DNA of 64,000 nt, taken from positions 1 through 64,000 of the forward strand of contig JAJCYP010000086.1 of NCBI GenBank assembly GCA_029262855.1, written 5' to 3'. This document shows positions 35,416-45,169 of this stretch, piece after piece. Origin of the DNA: Bacteroidota bacterium. GTDB lineage: Bacteria; Bacteroidota; Rhodothermia; Rhodothermales; UBA10348. The notes below the pieces were generated by a model. The model was not told the DNA's origin and ran no database searches. It worked only from the letters and a program-made list of their open reading frames with translations. Numbering within the stretch: the stretch's first letter is position 1; the number at the start of each line of letters is the position of its first letter. Made by a program: the position numbers and the translations under genes.

Positions 35416-37266
35416 ATGGTAACCGACCAAGCAAGCTTTTTTCGCCGATTTGTGTCCCGACTCGATGACCGGATCCGCGGGCTTGAGGCGGTGAGTCTCC
35501 GATTTTCACGGGCGAGGCTGGTCGTGTTCCTCGTTGGGGTCACGAGCTCCATTGTGGCCTTCAGATCAACGGATTCGGGCACGGAATGGGCGGTGCTTCT
35601 TGGTTTCGCGCTGGTCTTTCTGGGCCTGACGAGAAGGCACGACGGGGTCCATCGCTCGATCCGGCGGCACCGGACGTATCGAACCATCAAGCTGCACCAC
35701 CTGGCAAGGATGGGGAGAGACTGGAAGGGACTGGGGCAGGCGACATCCATCCCTGGCCCCGAGGAGCATCCGTTTGCCCACGACCTTGATCTTCTTGGAG
35801 ATCGAAGTCTGCATCACCTGCTGGACACCTCCTTCTCGTCCGGAGGCAGCAGTCGCCTTGCATCGTGGTTGTCCGAAGAGCAGCCCAGCCGGCAGGCCGC
35901 GCTCGATCGGCAACACCTTGTCCGAGAGTTGGTCCCGCTGGGAGCACTCCGAGACCGCATCTCCCTGCTCAGTCAGGTGACAGGCGGCCCGGCGGCCAGC
36001 GAGCGGTTCGATGGCGATGTGCTGGTTCGCTGGCTGGCTCGCCACCGGGATGATGCGAGGATGCGTCCCTTCCTGCTCCTGTTGTCGGGGCTGGCCCTGC
36101 TCAACTACGTCCTCGTGGCGCTGCACGTAGCCGGTGTCACGGGACCCTGGTGGGCGTTCTCGCTCACGGCCTACGCCACCATCTACCTGCTCAACGGCAG
36201 ACTGTATGCCCATCTATTCGATGAGGCGGAGCATCTGCACTATCAGCTCGAGCGGTTCAGGCCGGTGGTCCGGCGCCTGGAATCATACCGTTTCCGGCGA
36301 GATTCCAGCTTGGCCCGCCACCTGAAGTCCTTTCAGGACCCGCTCAAGCGGCCGTCCACTTATCTCCGAAAGGTGATGCTGCTGGCCATGGCGGCCAGCG
36401 CGCAAAAAAGCGAGGTTCTGCGCCTGGTCTTCAACGTGCTGTTGCCCTGGGATCTGTTGTTCGCCTACCGATTGGCCGTCTACAAGGAGGACCTACGGGA
36501 GCTCTTGCCGGTCTGGCTGGATGCGGTGTACGGATTGGAGGCCGCGGGATCACTGGCCACCTACGCGGCACTGAATACCGATTCGGTCTTTCCGACGATA
36601 CAAGAGCCCGACGCGCGACCGGTCTTCCACGCGGAGGGCCTGGCGCATCCCATGATTGTGACGGATGTGTCGGTCCGCAATGACTTCGCCTGCCAGGCGC
36701 CGCCGCACATCACGCTGGTAACGGGCTCCAACATGTCCGGGAAGAGCACCTTCCTCCGGGCTGTTGGGGTGGCGCAGGTCATGGCGATGGCAGGCGGTCC
36801 GGTCTCGGCCCGGTCTTTTTCCACCGTGCCTTTCCGCGTTTTCAGTAGCATGGGGATCCACGATTCGCTGACGGACGGTATCTCGTTCTTCTATGCCGAG
36901 GTGCGTCGACTGGGGCGCATGCGGCGCGCCGTTTCCGAAACCACGCAGCCTTCCCTGGTACTGATCGATGAGATATTCCGCGGTACCAACAATCGCGAGC
37001 GGCTCATCGGCAGTCGCGCGCTCTTGGAATCGCTGGCAGGTGAGCCCTGCGTCGGTTTGGTGGCGACGCATGATCTGGAGTTGGTCAGCCTGGGTGAGGA
37101 GCTACCGGCCTTCGACAATTCTCATTTCCGCGAGGAAGTCGAGCACGGCCGCATGGTATTCGACTATCGCCTTCGTCCCGGACCATGCCCGACCACCAAC
37201 GCCCTCAAGATCATGGCGGCCGAGGGACTCCCGGTGCCGAGCGACCATGACGGTGGAAATGCGTAG
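35416..37266 (+). CDS. Membrane-anchored MutS-family ATPase
   Basis: A 616-residue member of the MutS superfamily. The C-terminal ATPase is complete: Walker A GSNMSGKSTFLR (about residue 436), the ST-rich FSSMGIHDSLTDGISFFYAEV segment, Walker B LVLIDEIFRGTNN and the VATHD H-motif. The mismatch-recognition domains I and II are absent. Two hydrophobic segments at 35-49 and 58-72 and two more at about 217-256 predict a membrane anchor, which mismatch-repair MutS lacks. The family occurs in Bacteroidota without known role. A zinc-finger gene starts 26 bp downstream. It is unlikely to be the mismatch-repair MutS of the organism. Confidence 0.88.
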   Translation: MVTDQASFFRRFVSRLDDRIRGLEAVSLRFSRARLVVFLVGVTSSIVAFRSTDSGTEWAVLLGFALVFLGLTRRHDGVHRSIRRHRTYRTIKLHHLARMGRDWKGLGQATSIPGPEEHPFAHDLDLLGDRSLHHLLDTSFSSGGSSRLASWLSEEQPSRQAALDRQHLVRELVPLGALRDRISLLSQVTGGPAASERFDGDVLVRWLARHRDDARMRPFLLLLSGLALLNYVLVALHVAGVTGPWWAFSLTAYATIYLLNGRLYAHLFDEAEHLHYQLERFRPVVRRLESYRFRRDSSLARHLKSFQDPLKRPSTYLRKVMLLAMAASAQKSEVLRLVFNVLLPWDLLFAYRLAVYKEDLRELLPVWLDAVYGLEAAGSLATYAALNTDSVFPTIQEPDARPVFHAEGLAHPMIVTDVSVRNDFACQAPPHITLVTGSNMSGKSTFLRAVGVAQVMAMAGGPVSARSFSTVPFRVFSSMGIHDSLTDGISFFYAEVRRLGRMRRAVSETTQPSLVLIDEIFRGTNNRERLIGSRALLESLAGEPCVGLVATHDLELVSLGEELPAFDNSHFREEVEHGRMVFDYRLRPGPCPTTNALKIMAAEGLPVPSDHDGGNA

Positions 37267-37292
37267 ACTGCCGGCCGCAAGCCCAGAAAGAC

Positions 37293-37820
37293 ATGGCCAC
37301 GTACTCCACAGAAATCGCTGCCTCCGGGAGGGCCAAGTGCCGCGGATGTGAGCGATCCATCGCCAAGGGCGAACTCCGACTGGGAGAGACCCTGATGAAT
37401 CCCCGAGTCGACCGCGAGACGACTTTTTGGTATCACGCCCTGTGCGCCGCCTACAAACGGCCAGACGCTATCACGACGTTTCTGGACGAGGGAGGCGAAC
37501 TCCCCGAGGCTGAGCGGCTGAGGGAGATTGCCAGTGTGGGCGAAGCCCATCCGCGCGTCGCCCGACTACACATCGCACACGTCTCGCCATCGGCACGCGC
37601 CACCTGCCGGGCGTGCCGCGAGATCATCGCCAGGGACGATTGGCGGGTCTCGGTAGTCTTCTTCGAGGATGGCTATCTGAATCCTGCCGGCTATATCCAT
37701 GCCGGTTGTGTGGAGGCCTATGCGGAGACCACCGAAACGGCCATGGACCGGATGCGGCATTTCAGTCCGGACCTGAGCGAGTCAGACCTGGCTGGAATTG
37801 CCGAAGCCGTCGCCGGCTGA
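37293..37820 (+). CDS. Protein with two PARP-type zinc fingers
   Basis: A 175-residue protein built almost entirely of two PARP-type zinc fingers. Finger 1 has C16, C19, H48 and C51 (C-x2-C-x28-H-x2-C) after the PARP-like opening EIAASGRAKCRGCERSIAKGELRLG; finger 2 has C105, C108, H136 and C139 (x27). Eukaryotic PARP fingers sense nicks and ends in DNA. There is no ADP-ribosyltransferase, ligase or other catalytic domain, so it may act as a nick-binding adaptor. It lies 26 bp after the membrane MutS gene and 81 bp before the recombinase-like gene, all on the same strand. Confidence 0.86.
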   Translation: MATYSTEIAASGRAKCRGCERSIAKGELRLGETLMNPRVDRETTFWYHALCAAYKRPDAITTFLDEGGELPEAERLREIASVGEAHPRVARLHIAHVSPSARATCRACREIIARDDWRVSVVFFEDGYLNPAGYIHAGCVEAYAETTETAMDRMRHFSPDLSESDLAGIAEAVAG

Positions 37821-37901
37821 TCCGCGGAGCGGTCGCAAAGACCGTTATTGATAACTCCGCATTCTCTGCGTTTCTTTAGGCGGACGGCGTGAGAGGCCGT
37901 T

Positions 37902-38879
37902 ATGCAATCGCCAAATTCGGGAGACGTGGCAAAGGAACCCATGGAATCCACCGGTGACACGCTGGGCGCGGCGACTGGGCTTGCTCTGTCGCTGGCCGAG
38001 TTGCGGCTCCGGATTCAGGATTTCCTGAAGGAGTATCTGAAGGAACGGAGTCCCGAGACGGTCGGGACCTACAGGCGATCCCTCAACGAGTTCGAACGCT
38101 GGTTTGTCCGCGAGAAAGGCGGTTACCGGTTTAGGAAGAAGGACGTCGAGCGGTACAAGAAGTACCTCATGGAGGAGCGCGAGCTTCACCAGGTTTCAGT
38201 GTCCACCTACCTGACGGCCCTCCGCCGATTCTGTCAGTACCTCGTGGACATTGGCCTGCTCACCGAGAATCCCGCCGTTGGCGTGAAGGGAAACAGGCGC
38301 CCCACCAGTCACTCGCGGAAGGTCCTCGTTCAGAACGAGATCGATGCCCTGCTGAAGGTGCTTTCGATCGACGACGAGATCGCTCGGCGGGATCGGTCCG
38401 TGGTGTATTGCATGCTCTTCGGAGGGATGTCCGAGATCGAGCTCGTCCGCGCGGACGTTCAGGATCTGGAGCAGACCTTGATGGGCTGGTACCTCCGTGT
38501 TCAGGGAAAGGGCCGAACCGCAAAGGACCAGCACGTGCCCATCGATCCGCCCGTCATGGATGCGCTGAGACTGTATCTGGATGCCCGCGGCCGTATTCGA
38601 CCGGAAGAGCCGCTCTTCATTTCACACGGACACCGCAGCCACGGCGATCGGCTGAACACCCGGTCGCTCCGGAGCCGGATCAATGAGTTGCTCAAGACCT
38701 CCGGCGTCAAACGGCCCGGGATCACCCCCCACAGCCTGACCCACACCGCAGCGGTGATCTGGCTGAACGATGGCATGCCGGTGGACGAGGTGAAACAGCG
38801 CATGCGTCACGGGACCATGGACACCACCATGATCTACTTCCGACAGCAGGGGCTGCTTCGGGGAGACGAGGGCGCGTAG
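37902..38879 (+). CDS. Tyrosine recombinase-family protein with degenerate active site
   Basis: A 325-residue XerC/D-like protein: an N-terminal SAM-like core-binding domain (about 25-115) and a C-terminal catalytic-type domain. Aligning by eye, K203 (VQGKGR), H277 (PHSLTH), H303 (RMRHGTMD) and nucleophile Y312 are kept, but both arginines of the catalytic set are lost: S177 stands in GGMSEIEL where TGLRxSEL is expected, and T280 in HSLTH where HxLRH is expected. It should therefore cut DNA poorly or not at all, and may bind DNA only. No attachment-site repeats or neighbouring mobile genes were seen. Confidence 0.85.
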   Translation: MQSPNSGDVAKEPMESTGDTLGAATGLALSLAELRLRIQDFLKEYLKERSPETVGTYRRSLNEFERWFVREKGGYRFRKKDVERYKKYLMEERELHQVSVSTYLTALRRFCQYLVDIGLLTENPAVGVKGNRRPTSHSRKVLVQNEIDALLKVLSIDDEIARRDRSVVYCMLFGGMSEIELVRADVQDLEQTLMGWYLRVQGKGRTAKDQHVPIDPPVMDALRLYLDARGRIRPEEPLFISHGHRSHGDRLNTRSLRSRINELLKTSGVKRPGITPHSLTHTAAVIWLNDGMPVDEVKQRMRHGTMDTTMIYFRQQGLLRGDEGA

Positions 38880-38887
38880 TGGGTTGC

Positions 38888-39853
38888 CTAAAGGTTCGTC
38901 GACACCGTGAACCGGTGCAGACCGCCGAGCGATGACCAGGAGTTGAACCCGTAGTCGAACGCCATGCCCTTCACGCGGATACCGGTTCCGAAGGAGACGC
39001 CGGCCAGGTCGAGTCGACTCTTGATCTTGAGTGCGGCGTGGCGCCGGTGATCGTAGCCGAAACGGACCTGAAAACTGTCACTGAACTGGAATTCCCCGCC
39101 CAGTTTCAGGTGGTAGAAGATGTTGTCGAGGACCGTCGCGGTGTCGGAGTCGTCCGAAAAGTCCGTGAGGTCCCAGGCTGTCACCGTGACGAGCAGCGGG
39201 AGGTACTTGAGCCGCTTGCTGATCCCCAGTCGCAGGTCCAGCGGCAGTTCGTCAGAAGTCTGGCCAATCGAGGAAGCAACCAGGCCGACATTATGGACGG
39301 AGGCACTCAGGCCGAGGCGGTTCTCCGGGTGATAGCGAAAAATCCCGGCGTCCAATGCGAAGGCCGACGCGTTTTGGCCGTCGATGCCGCTTCGCAGCCA
39401 GCTGACCGATGCTCCATACCGCGTGTAGGCGGAGAGCGCACGGGATCCGCCAACCGTCAGGCCGAACTCGCCGGCAGAGAAGCTGCCCAGGTCCTCACCC
39501 GTGGCATCCGTTCGGGCAAGGTCACCCCAGCCCAGGAACCGCACGGCCACGCCAAACGAACCGAGGCCCTCATAATGTCGGCCGAAAGCCACCGACCCGG
39601 TCTTCAGGGATGATGCATGATTGAGCAGGGAGAGGCCCACCTGGTTGTGCATTCCGGGCGCGAGGTGAGCCGGATTCTCCAGCAGCGAGAGGACGTCGCG
39701 GCTGGGCAGCGCAGAAGTAGCGCCTCCAAGGGCCGCGCCGCGCGCCGCCGGATCCAGCGTGACCACGGAAAAGGCCGTGGCATCGATGGGCTGGGCCATG
39801 CCTGGAGTAGCGAGGCCCAGCAGAAGTACCAGAAGCGAGAGACGTGCGGACAT
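38888..39853 (-). CDS. porQ: Type IX secretion system protein PorQ
   Basis: A 321-residue outer-membrane beta-barrel with a signal peptide (LSLLVLLLGLATPGMAQ) after the ATG at 39853. The start FSVVTLDPAARGAALGGATSALPSRDVLSLLENPA is typical of PorQ, a partner of PorV/PorZ in the T9SS attachment complex. The C-terminal strand ends in VSTNL. Its presence agrees with the sorting-domain proteins at 1.8 and 32.5 kb. It is divergent from secA, with 269 bp between the starts, in which I see no other gene. Confidence 0.85.
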   Translation of the reverse strand: MSARLSLLVLLLGLATPGMAQPIDATAFSVVTLDPAARGAALGGATSALPSRDVLSLLENPAHLAPGMHNQVGLSLLNHASSLKTGSVAFGRHYEGLGSFGVAVRFLGWGDLARTDATGEDLGSFSAGEFGLTVGGSRALSAYTRYGASVSWLRSGIDGQNASAFALDAGIFRYHPENRLGLSASVHNVGLVASSIGQTSDELPLDLRLGISKRLKYLPLLVTVTAWDLTDFSDDSDTATVLDNIFYHLKLGGEFQFSDSFQVRFGYDHRRHAALKIKSRLDLAGVSFGTGIRVKGMAFDYGFNSWSSLGGLHRFTVSTNL

Positions 39854-40122
39854 GCGATGACTGAATGCTCGTGGGAGCCCGTCATACCGGATGCCTTCGG
39901 CTCGGTTCTCTGGCCGCTCGACGTCGCTCCAATACATGCGTCCGCGAAGCCGTCAGGGGAACGATTGGCAGCATGACAGCGTGTCAGAATGCTGCAAAAC
40001 GGCACACGTATTGCCATCGGAAATTCGGCGCGTGTGCGCCCATTGCATTGCCAAATCAGGCGGATGGCGTTTTGTCGCTGTCCGTTTCCCATATCTACCG
40101 CGGCGCGGCCGCGGACCGTTCT

Positions 40123-43100
40123 ATGCTTGATATCATCAAGAAGGTTTTCGGCGACAAGAATGACCGGGCGCTGAAGAAACTCTGGCCAATCGTTGACCAG
40201 ATCAATGCGGAGTACGAGAAGCTCTCGTCCCTGACCGACGAGGAGCTACAGGCCAAGACCCCTGTCTTCCGCGCACGTATCCAGGAGTCGGTCGCGGACA
40301 TCGAGCAGGACCTCAAAGACATTCAGGCCCAACTCAAGGCCGGCCAGATAGCCGACGATGAGGTGGGCGGCGACGGGCAGCCGGGAGCCATGCGCGAGAT
40401 GACCCTCGAGGAGCGGCAAAAGCTGTACGAGGAGTTGGATGACCTCGAGGATGAGTGGTTCAAGACGGTCGAAGACACGCTGAGCGAGATTCTTCCGGAG
40501 GCCTTCGCGGTTGCCAAGGACGCCTGTAGACGCATGATTGGGAAGACCTGGATAGCAGGCGGGACCGAGGTCTACTGGGACATGGTGCCCTACGACGTCC
40601 AGCTGCTGGGCGGAGTCGCGCTCCACAACGGCGATATCGCCGAGATGAAGACGGGTGAGGGCAAGACGCTGGTCGCTGTTGCTCCGGTCTATCTCAATGC
40701 CCTGGTGGGCCGCGGAGTCCACCTTGTGACGGTCAACCCCTACCTGGCCCAGCGTGACTCCGAGTGGATGGGTAAGGTCTACGAGTTTCTCGGACTCACC
40801 ATCGATGTGATCGACCGTCACGATCCGCACTCACCCGGCAGGAAGGCGGCCTACGAGGCGGACATCACCTACGGAACGAACAATGAGTTCGGGTTCGATT
40901 ACCTCCGCGACAATTCCTTTGTCGTGGACGCGAACCAGCTCATGCAGCGGGATCACCACTTTACCATCGTCGATGAGGTGGACTCCGTCCTGATCGACGA
41001 AGCCCGGACGCCGCTCATTATTTCGGGCCCGGTACCTCAGTCGGACGAATCCCAGTTCCAGGAATTGAAGCCGTCGGTGGAGAAGCTGGTCTATTCGCAA
41101 CAGAAGCTGGTTGCCAACTTCGTCGCCGAGGCGGAGAAGCTGCTCAAGCGCCGTGACGACTGGGCCGCAAAGGGCGACAACAAGAGGGCCAACGAAGCCG
41201 AGACCGATGCCGGGCTCGCCCTGCTTCGCGCCTACCGGGGTTTCCCCCGAAACAAGAAACTGCGCAAACTCCTTCAGGAGCCGGGCGTCGAGGCCCTGCG
41301 GCAGAAGAGCGAGTTCTTCTACCTGCAGGACAACGCCAAGAACATGCCTTTCGTAGACGATGCCCTGCATTACGCCTACGACGAGAAACAGCGTGCCCTG
41401 GAAATGAGTGAGCAGGGGCGTGAGTTCATTTCCAAGGCTGCCGGACAGGACGCCGACCTGTTCATCCTCCCTGATCTGGGAGAGGAAATCGCCCAGTTCG
41501 AGCGGGACCACGAGAAGGCGCTGGCGGAGTTGGATGAGACGCTGGACGCCGATGCCTCACTGAGCGAGGAGAAGCGCGAGGCCAAGCGCGACAACGACAA
41601 GAAGGTTCTCCACAACCAGCTGGAGGACAAGAAGCGCAACCTCTACACGACCTACTCCGAACGTGCCGCTCGTCTGCATGCCATCGAGCAGTTGCAGAAG
41701 GCCTATATGCTCTTCGAGAAGGACTCGGAGTATATCGTTCAGGACGGCAAGATCATGATCGTCGATGAGCACACCGGACGTGTGCTCGAAGGACGCCGTT
41801 ATTCAGAGGGACTCCATCAGGCTATCGAGGCCAAGGAGGGTGTCAAGGTTCAGGCCTCGACGCAGACCTACGCCACGATCACGCTCCAGAACTACTTCCG
41901 CATGTACCACAAGCTGGCCGGTATGACCGGTACGGCGGAGACGGAAGCCGAAGAGTTCTACAAGACCTACAAAATGGACGTGGTGGTCGTCCCCACCAAC
42001 GAGCCCATCGCCCGTCAGGACCTGGACGATCTGGTCTTCCGGACAAAGCGCGAGAAGTTCAATGCGGTCCTCGACAAGATTCGGGAGTACCACGAAAAAG
42101 GGCAGCCGGTCCTGGTCGGTACCACCACGGTCGAGGTCTCCGAGACCATGGCCCGCATGCTGACGCGAGCCGGGATCCGGCACAATGTTCTCAACGCCAA
42201 GCGGGACCGCGCCAAAGAGGAGTCCCTGATTGTGGCCGAAGCCGGCCACAAGGGGGCCGTCACCATTGCCACCAACATGGCCGGACGTGGAACGGACATC
42301 AAACTCGCCGACGGGGTTCGCGAATTGGGTGGACTGGCGATCGTGGGCACCGAACGCCACGAGTCACGGCGGATCGACCTTCAGTTGCGCGGCCGTGCAG
42401 GCCGTCAGGGCGATCCCGGCGAAAGCCAGTTCTACATCTCCCTGGATGACAACCTGATGCGGCTCTTCGCGAGCGACCGGGTGGCCAAGGTGATGGACAA
42501 GCTGAAGATGGACGAAGGCGAAGTGATTACCCATCCGTGGGTGAACAAGTCCATCGAACGCGCCCAGAAGAAGGTCGAGCAGAATAATTTCGGCATCAGG
42601 AAGCGCCAGCTTGAATACGACGACGTGCTCAACGCTCAGCGTCACGTGATCTATGACCGCCGGGTCCACGCCTTGAAGGGCGAGCGGCTTCGGGGAGACA
42701 TTCTGGATGCACTCCGGCAGAGCATCGACCGCTTGGTGGATAACCACTATGGCGCGGGCGCCCTCGACGAAATCCGGGCGGACATGCTCCGCAAGTTTGC
42801 AGTGGACTTCCAGTTGGATCGCGAGGCTTTCGTTTCGCTCGGAGAAGACGGCGTGGCCGAACGGGCCTACGACGCCGGATTTGCCTTCTACAATCGGAAA
42901 CGGGACGCCCTGGCTCGCCCCTTCTACGAGAGCATGCGTCAGGTTGCGGCTTCGGACCAGGAGGGCAAGCCGGAGCGCGTCTACGTGGACTTCTCCGACG
43001 GGCGCCGGGCACTCAGGGCGACCGTCTCCATTGAAGATGCGGTGGCCACGAAGGGTCAAGAGGTCAACGACGCGCTGGAGCGAGTTACTGTCCTTTCCAT

Positions 43101-43539
43101 GATCGATGCGGCCTGGACAGAGCATCTCCGGAAGCTCGACGAGTTGAAGGAAGGCATCGGCCTGCGTGCGTACGGCCAACGGGATCCGGTCATCGAATAC
43201 AAGATGGACGCGTTCAAGCTGTTCAAGGAAATGGTCCAGGATGTGGACGAGGATGTGGTCTCGTTCGTGATGCGAAGCGGGCCCATGGTCAACCGTCAGG
43301 AGGGGGGACGAACTCCTCGCCGACAGCAGACCCGACGCCTGGATCCACGCCGGGCCCAGAGCACGCACGAAGACGCCAAATCCAACTTCGGCGTGTCGCA
43401 GGGATCTGGTGGCGATTCGGCAGAACGGGATCCGACGGCCAAGTCGGCCCCTGTGGTGGTTCAGGAGCGCATAGGTCGAAACGACCCCTGCCCGTGCGGC
43501 TCAGGAAAGAAGTACAAGCACTGCCACGGGAGAGCCTGA
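40123..43539 (+). CDS. secA: Preprotein translocase ATPase SecA
   Basis: Drives Sec-dependent export. The 1138-residue protein begins with [20 protein letters not shown]; an upstream open stretch is ignored because it has no SecA character. It contains the helicase motifs MKTGEGKT and [16 protein letters not shown], motif [10 protein letters not shown] and the [15 protein letters not shown] helicase box, and ends in the zinc-binding [19 protein letters not shown] tail used for SecB or ribosome binding. Extra length relative to E. coli (901 aa) comes from an insertion of coiled-coil type between about residues 330 and 530. Confidence 0.97.
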   Translation: MLDIIKKVFGDKNDRALKKLWPIVDQINAEYEKLSSLTDEELQAKTPVFRARIQESVADIEQDLKDIQAQLKAGQIADDEVGGDGQPGAMREMTLEERQKLYEELDDLEDEWFKTVEDTLSEILPEAFAVAKDACRRMIGKTWIAGGTEVYWDMVPYDVQLLGGVALHNGDIAEMKTGEGKTLVAVAPVYLNALVGRGVHLVTVNPYLAQRDSEWMGKVYEFLGLTIDVIDRHDPHSPGRKAAYEADITYGTNNEFGFDYLRDNSFVVDANQLMQRDHHFTIVDEVDSVLIDEARTPLIISGPVPQSDESQFQELKPSVEKLVYSQQKLVANFVAEAEKLLKRRDDWAAKGDNKRANEAETDAGLALLRAYRGFPRNKKLRKLLQEPGVEALRQKSEFFYLQDNAKNMPFVDDALHYAYDEKQRALEMSEQGREFISKAAGQDADLFILPDLGEEIAQFERDHEKALAELDETLDADASLSEEKREAKRDNDKKVLHNQLEDKKRNLYTTYSERAARLHAIEQLQKAYMLFEKDSEYIVQDGKIMIVDEHTGRVLEGRRYSEGLHQAIEAKEGVKVQASTQTYATITLQNYFRMYHKLAGMTGTAETEAEEFYKTYKMDVVVVPTNEPIARQDLDDLVFRTKREKFNAVLDKIREYHEKGQPVLVGTTTVEVSETMARMLTRAGIRHNVLNAKRDRAKEESLIVAEAGHKGAVTIATNMAGRGTDIKLADGVRELGGLAIVGTERHESRRIDLQLRGRAGRQGDPGESQFYISLDDNLMRLFASDRVAKVMDKLKMDEGEVITHPWVNKSIERAQKKVEQNNFGIRKRQLEYDDVLNAQRHVIYDRRVHALKGERLRGDILDALRQSIDRLVDNHYGAGALDEIRADMLRKFAVDFQLDREAFVSLGEDGVAERAYDAGFAFYNRKRDALARPFYESMRQVAASDQEGKPERVYVDFSDGRRALRATVSIEDAVATKGQEVNDALERVTVLSMIDAAWTEHLRKLDELKEGIGLRAYGQRDPVIEYKMDAFKLFKEMVQDVDEDVVSFVMRSGPMVNRQEGGRTPRRQQTRRLDPRRAQSTHEDAKSNFGVSQGSGGDSAERDPTAKSAPVVVQERIGRNDPCPCGSGKKYKHCHGRA

Positions 43540-43548
43540 CCGCCGTCC

Positions 43549-44454
43549 ATGAAGACGTCGTCTCTGCCAACGCGCGTGCCTGGTGGTCTGCTCTGGGCCA
43601 GCCTGCTTCTCCTGGTGACGGCCACAGGCTGTGAGCGGGGAAGGCTCTCCATGGAGCAGGACAAGGACCGCGAAGAGTGGACGCAGCTCTTTGACGGTGA
43701 GACCCTCGACGGCTGGATTCCCAAGATCCGTGGCGAGGCACTGGGCCAGGACTCGCGCCGCACCTTTCGGGTCGAGGACGGCGTCATCCGGGTGGACTAC
43801 TCCGAGTACGAATCGTTCGACGAGCAATTTGGCCACCTCTTCTACAAGACTCCGTTCAGCCACTATCGACTGAACGTGCTGTATCGCTTTACGGGCAGTC
43901 AGATGGCCGACGGTCCAGGCTGGGCGTATCGCAATTCCGGCCTGATGCTCCACGGACAGGCGCCCGAGACCATGGGAATCGATCAGGATTTTCCGATTTC
44001 CATCGAGGTGCAGCTTCTTGGTGGCAACGGAGTCGATGAGCGCACGACGGCCAACCTCTGCACGCCCGGGACGCATGTGGAGATGGACGGGGTTCTGGAG
44101 ACCCGGCACTGCATTTCGGCCGAGTCGCCCACGTTTCACGGTGACGACTGGGTGGAGGTCGAGGTCGTTGTCCTGGGTGACTCCCTGATGGCCCATGCCG
44201 TTGAGGGAGGCCCGGTCCTCGCCTACCAGAAACCGCAGATTGGCGGTGGCAACGTGGATGGGCACGACCCCGCCGTGAAAGTGGACGGCATGATGCTGGC
44301 CTCCGGGAGTATCTCTCTGCAGAGCGAGAGCCATCCCGTCGAGTTCAAGCGCGTGGAGATCATGAACCTGTCCGGTTGCATGGACGCGCGAGCCCGAAAT
44401 TATCGGTGGTGGTACGAGCACAGCGAGCCTGAGACCTGCGTGTACGACCAGTAG
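43549..44454 (+). CDS. DUF1080 (3-keto-disaccharide hydrolase-like) lipoprotein
   Basis: A 301-residue lipoprotein with a signal ending LLVTATGC. The mature part has a jelly-roll domain of the DUF1080 type: WTQLFDGETLDGWIPK, FRVEDGVIRVDY and NSGLMLHGQ. Members bind or cleave sugars, and some are 3-keto-glycoside hydrolases. Two cysteines near the C-terminus (LSGC, ETCVYD) may form a disulfide. It lies 9 bp after secA but has an unrelated role. It ends exactly at the stop of the convergent MerR-like gene. Confidence 0.87.
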   Translation: MKTSSLPTRVPGGLLWASLLLLVTATGCERGRLSMEQDKDREEWTQLFDGETLDGWIPKIRGEALGQDSRRTFRVEDGVIRVDYSEYESFDEQFGHLFYKTPFSHYRLNVLYRFTGSQMADGPGWAYRNSGLMLHGQAPETMGIDQDFPISIEVQLLGGNGVDERTTANLCTPGTHVEMDGVLETRHCISAESPTFHGDDWVEVEVVVLGDSLMAHAVEGGPVLAYQKPQIGGGNVDGHDPAVKVDGMMLASGSISLQSESHPVEFKRVEIMNLSGCMDARARNYRWWYEHSEPETCVYDQ

Positions 44455-45060
44455 TCAGCTCTGGTACACCTCGGCGATGGCGAGTTGAACTTCGTTCAAG
44501 AAAGCATTGAGTCGCCGATGTAGTCGCGCTCGGTTGTCGGGGCGTGCCTGGGCCGATTCGGGAAGCAACACGGCCGACTCGACGATGTTATCGCGAAAGA
44601 ACAGCGTGGCCTTGAGCACTTCGGACAGCTCAAGGCCGGAACGCCGAGCGGACTTGGCGTGAATCCGTCCGATCGCGCGGGCCTCGGCCAGAAAGTCTTC
44701 CCCCTCGTCCGGGGGTGCAGCCACGAACTGCATCATCAGGCCCATGAGCCGGCGGCCGAGCATACGCTTTTCCTCCCGTTCGTCCTCACTGAGATGCAGC
44801 CACCGGGCGTCGTGGTGGCTGATTTCCGAGCGTGTGCGGGAGAGAGCGAAGTCCTCAAGCCTGGACGGCCGGCCGGACGATGGACCGGCAAGCTTCCCGG
44901 TCTCCGCCATTCGATCCACCTCGCCTTCGGGAAATCGGCGATGGCCTCCCGGCGTCAGGACCACCTCGATGCTTCCGGCGTCGGCCCAACGCCTCAGCGT
45001 GGACGTGTGCACGCCCAGGCGTCGTGCGGCCTCTGATAGGGATAGGAGGGAGCCAGTCAT
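44455..45060 (-). CDS. MerR-like helix-turn-helix regulator
   Basis: A 201-residue protein. The N-terminal MerR/excisionase-type winged helix is SLSEAARRLGVHTSTLRRWADAGSIEVVLTPGGHRRF (about 7-43), and the rest is helical and polar with no recognised ligand-binding domain (ARAIGRIHAKSARRSGLELSEVL). It resembles the DNA-binding half of light- or metal-type MerR proteins, but the effector domain is unassigned. Three TATGC direct repeats lie 46-70 bp upstream of its start and could be its operator. It converges with the DUF1080 gene. Confidence 0.8.
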   Translation of the reverse strand: MTGSLLSLSEAARRLGVHTSTLRRWADAGSIEVVLTPGGHRRFPEGEVDRMAETGKLAGPSSGRPSRLEDFALSRTRSEISHHDARWLHLSEDEREEKRMLGRRLMGLMMQFVAAPPDEGEDFLAEARAIGRIHAKSARRSGLELSEVLKATLFFRDNIVESAVLLPESAQARPDNRARLHRRLNAFLNEVQLAIAEVYQS

Positions 45061-45105
45061 CGAATCGGTGTCTTCGAAGTCATGAGTACAAAACTTGACG
45101 ATATT

Positions 45106-45130
45106 TATGCAAAACTATGCATAGGTATGC
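45106..45130. promoter_or_regulatory. Three TATGC direct repeats with 10-bp period
   Basis: TATGC occurs at 45106, 45116 and 45126, exactly one helical turn apart, in the region between the divergent MerR-like and recN genes. The central copy extends to the palindrome TATGCATA. Regular phasing on one DNA face is typical of regulator binding sites. Confidence 0.45.
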
Positions 45131-45169
45131 GTTACTTGTGGCCGCGCCACTCAGGATTGAATACTCTTC

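Noticed and set aside
37821-38887. Integrated element with attachment sites around the recombinase
   Set aside because: No direct repeats, tRNA or cargo were seen near the gene, and the recombinase lacks catalytic arginines.
39865-40122. Upstream extension of the secA frame
   Set aside because: SecA proteins start at [10 protein letters not shown]; the extra 86 codons have no similarity and lie in the divergent promoter region.
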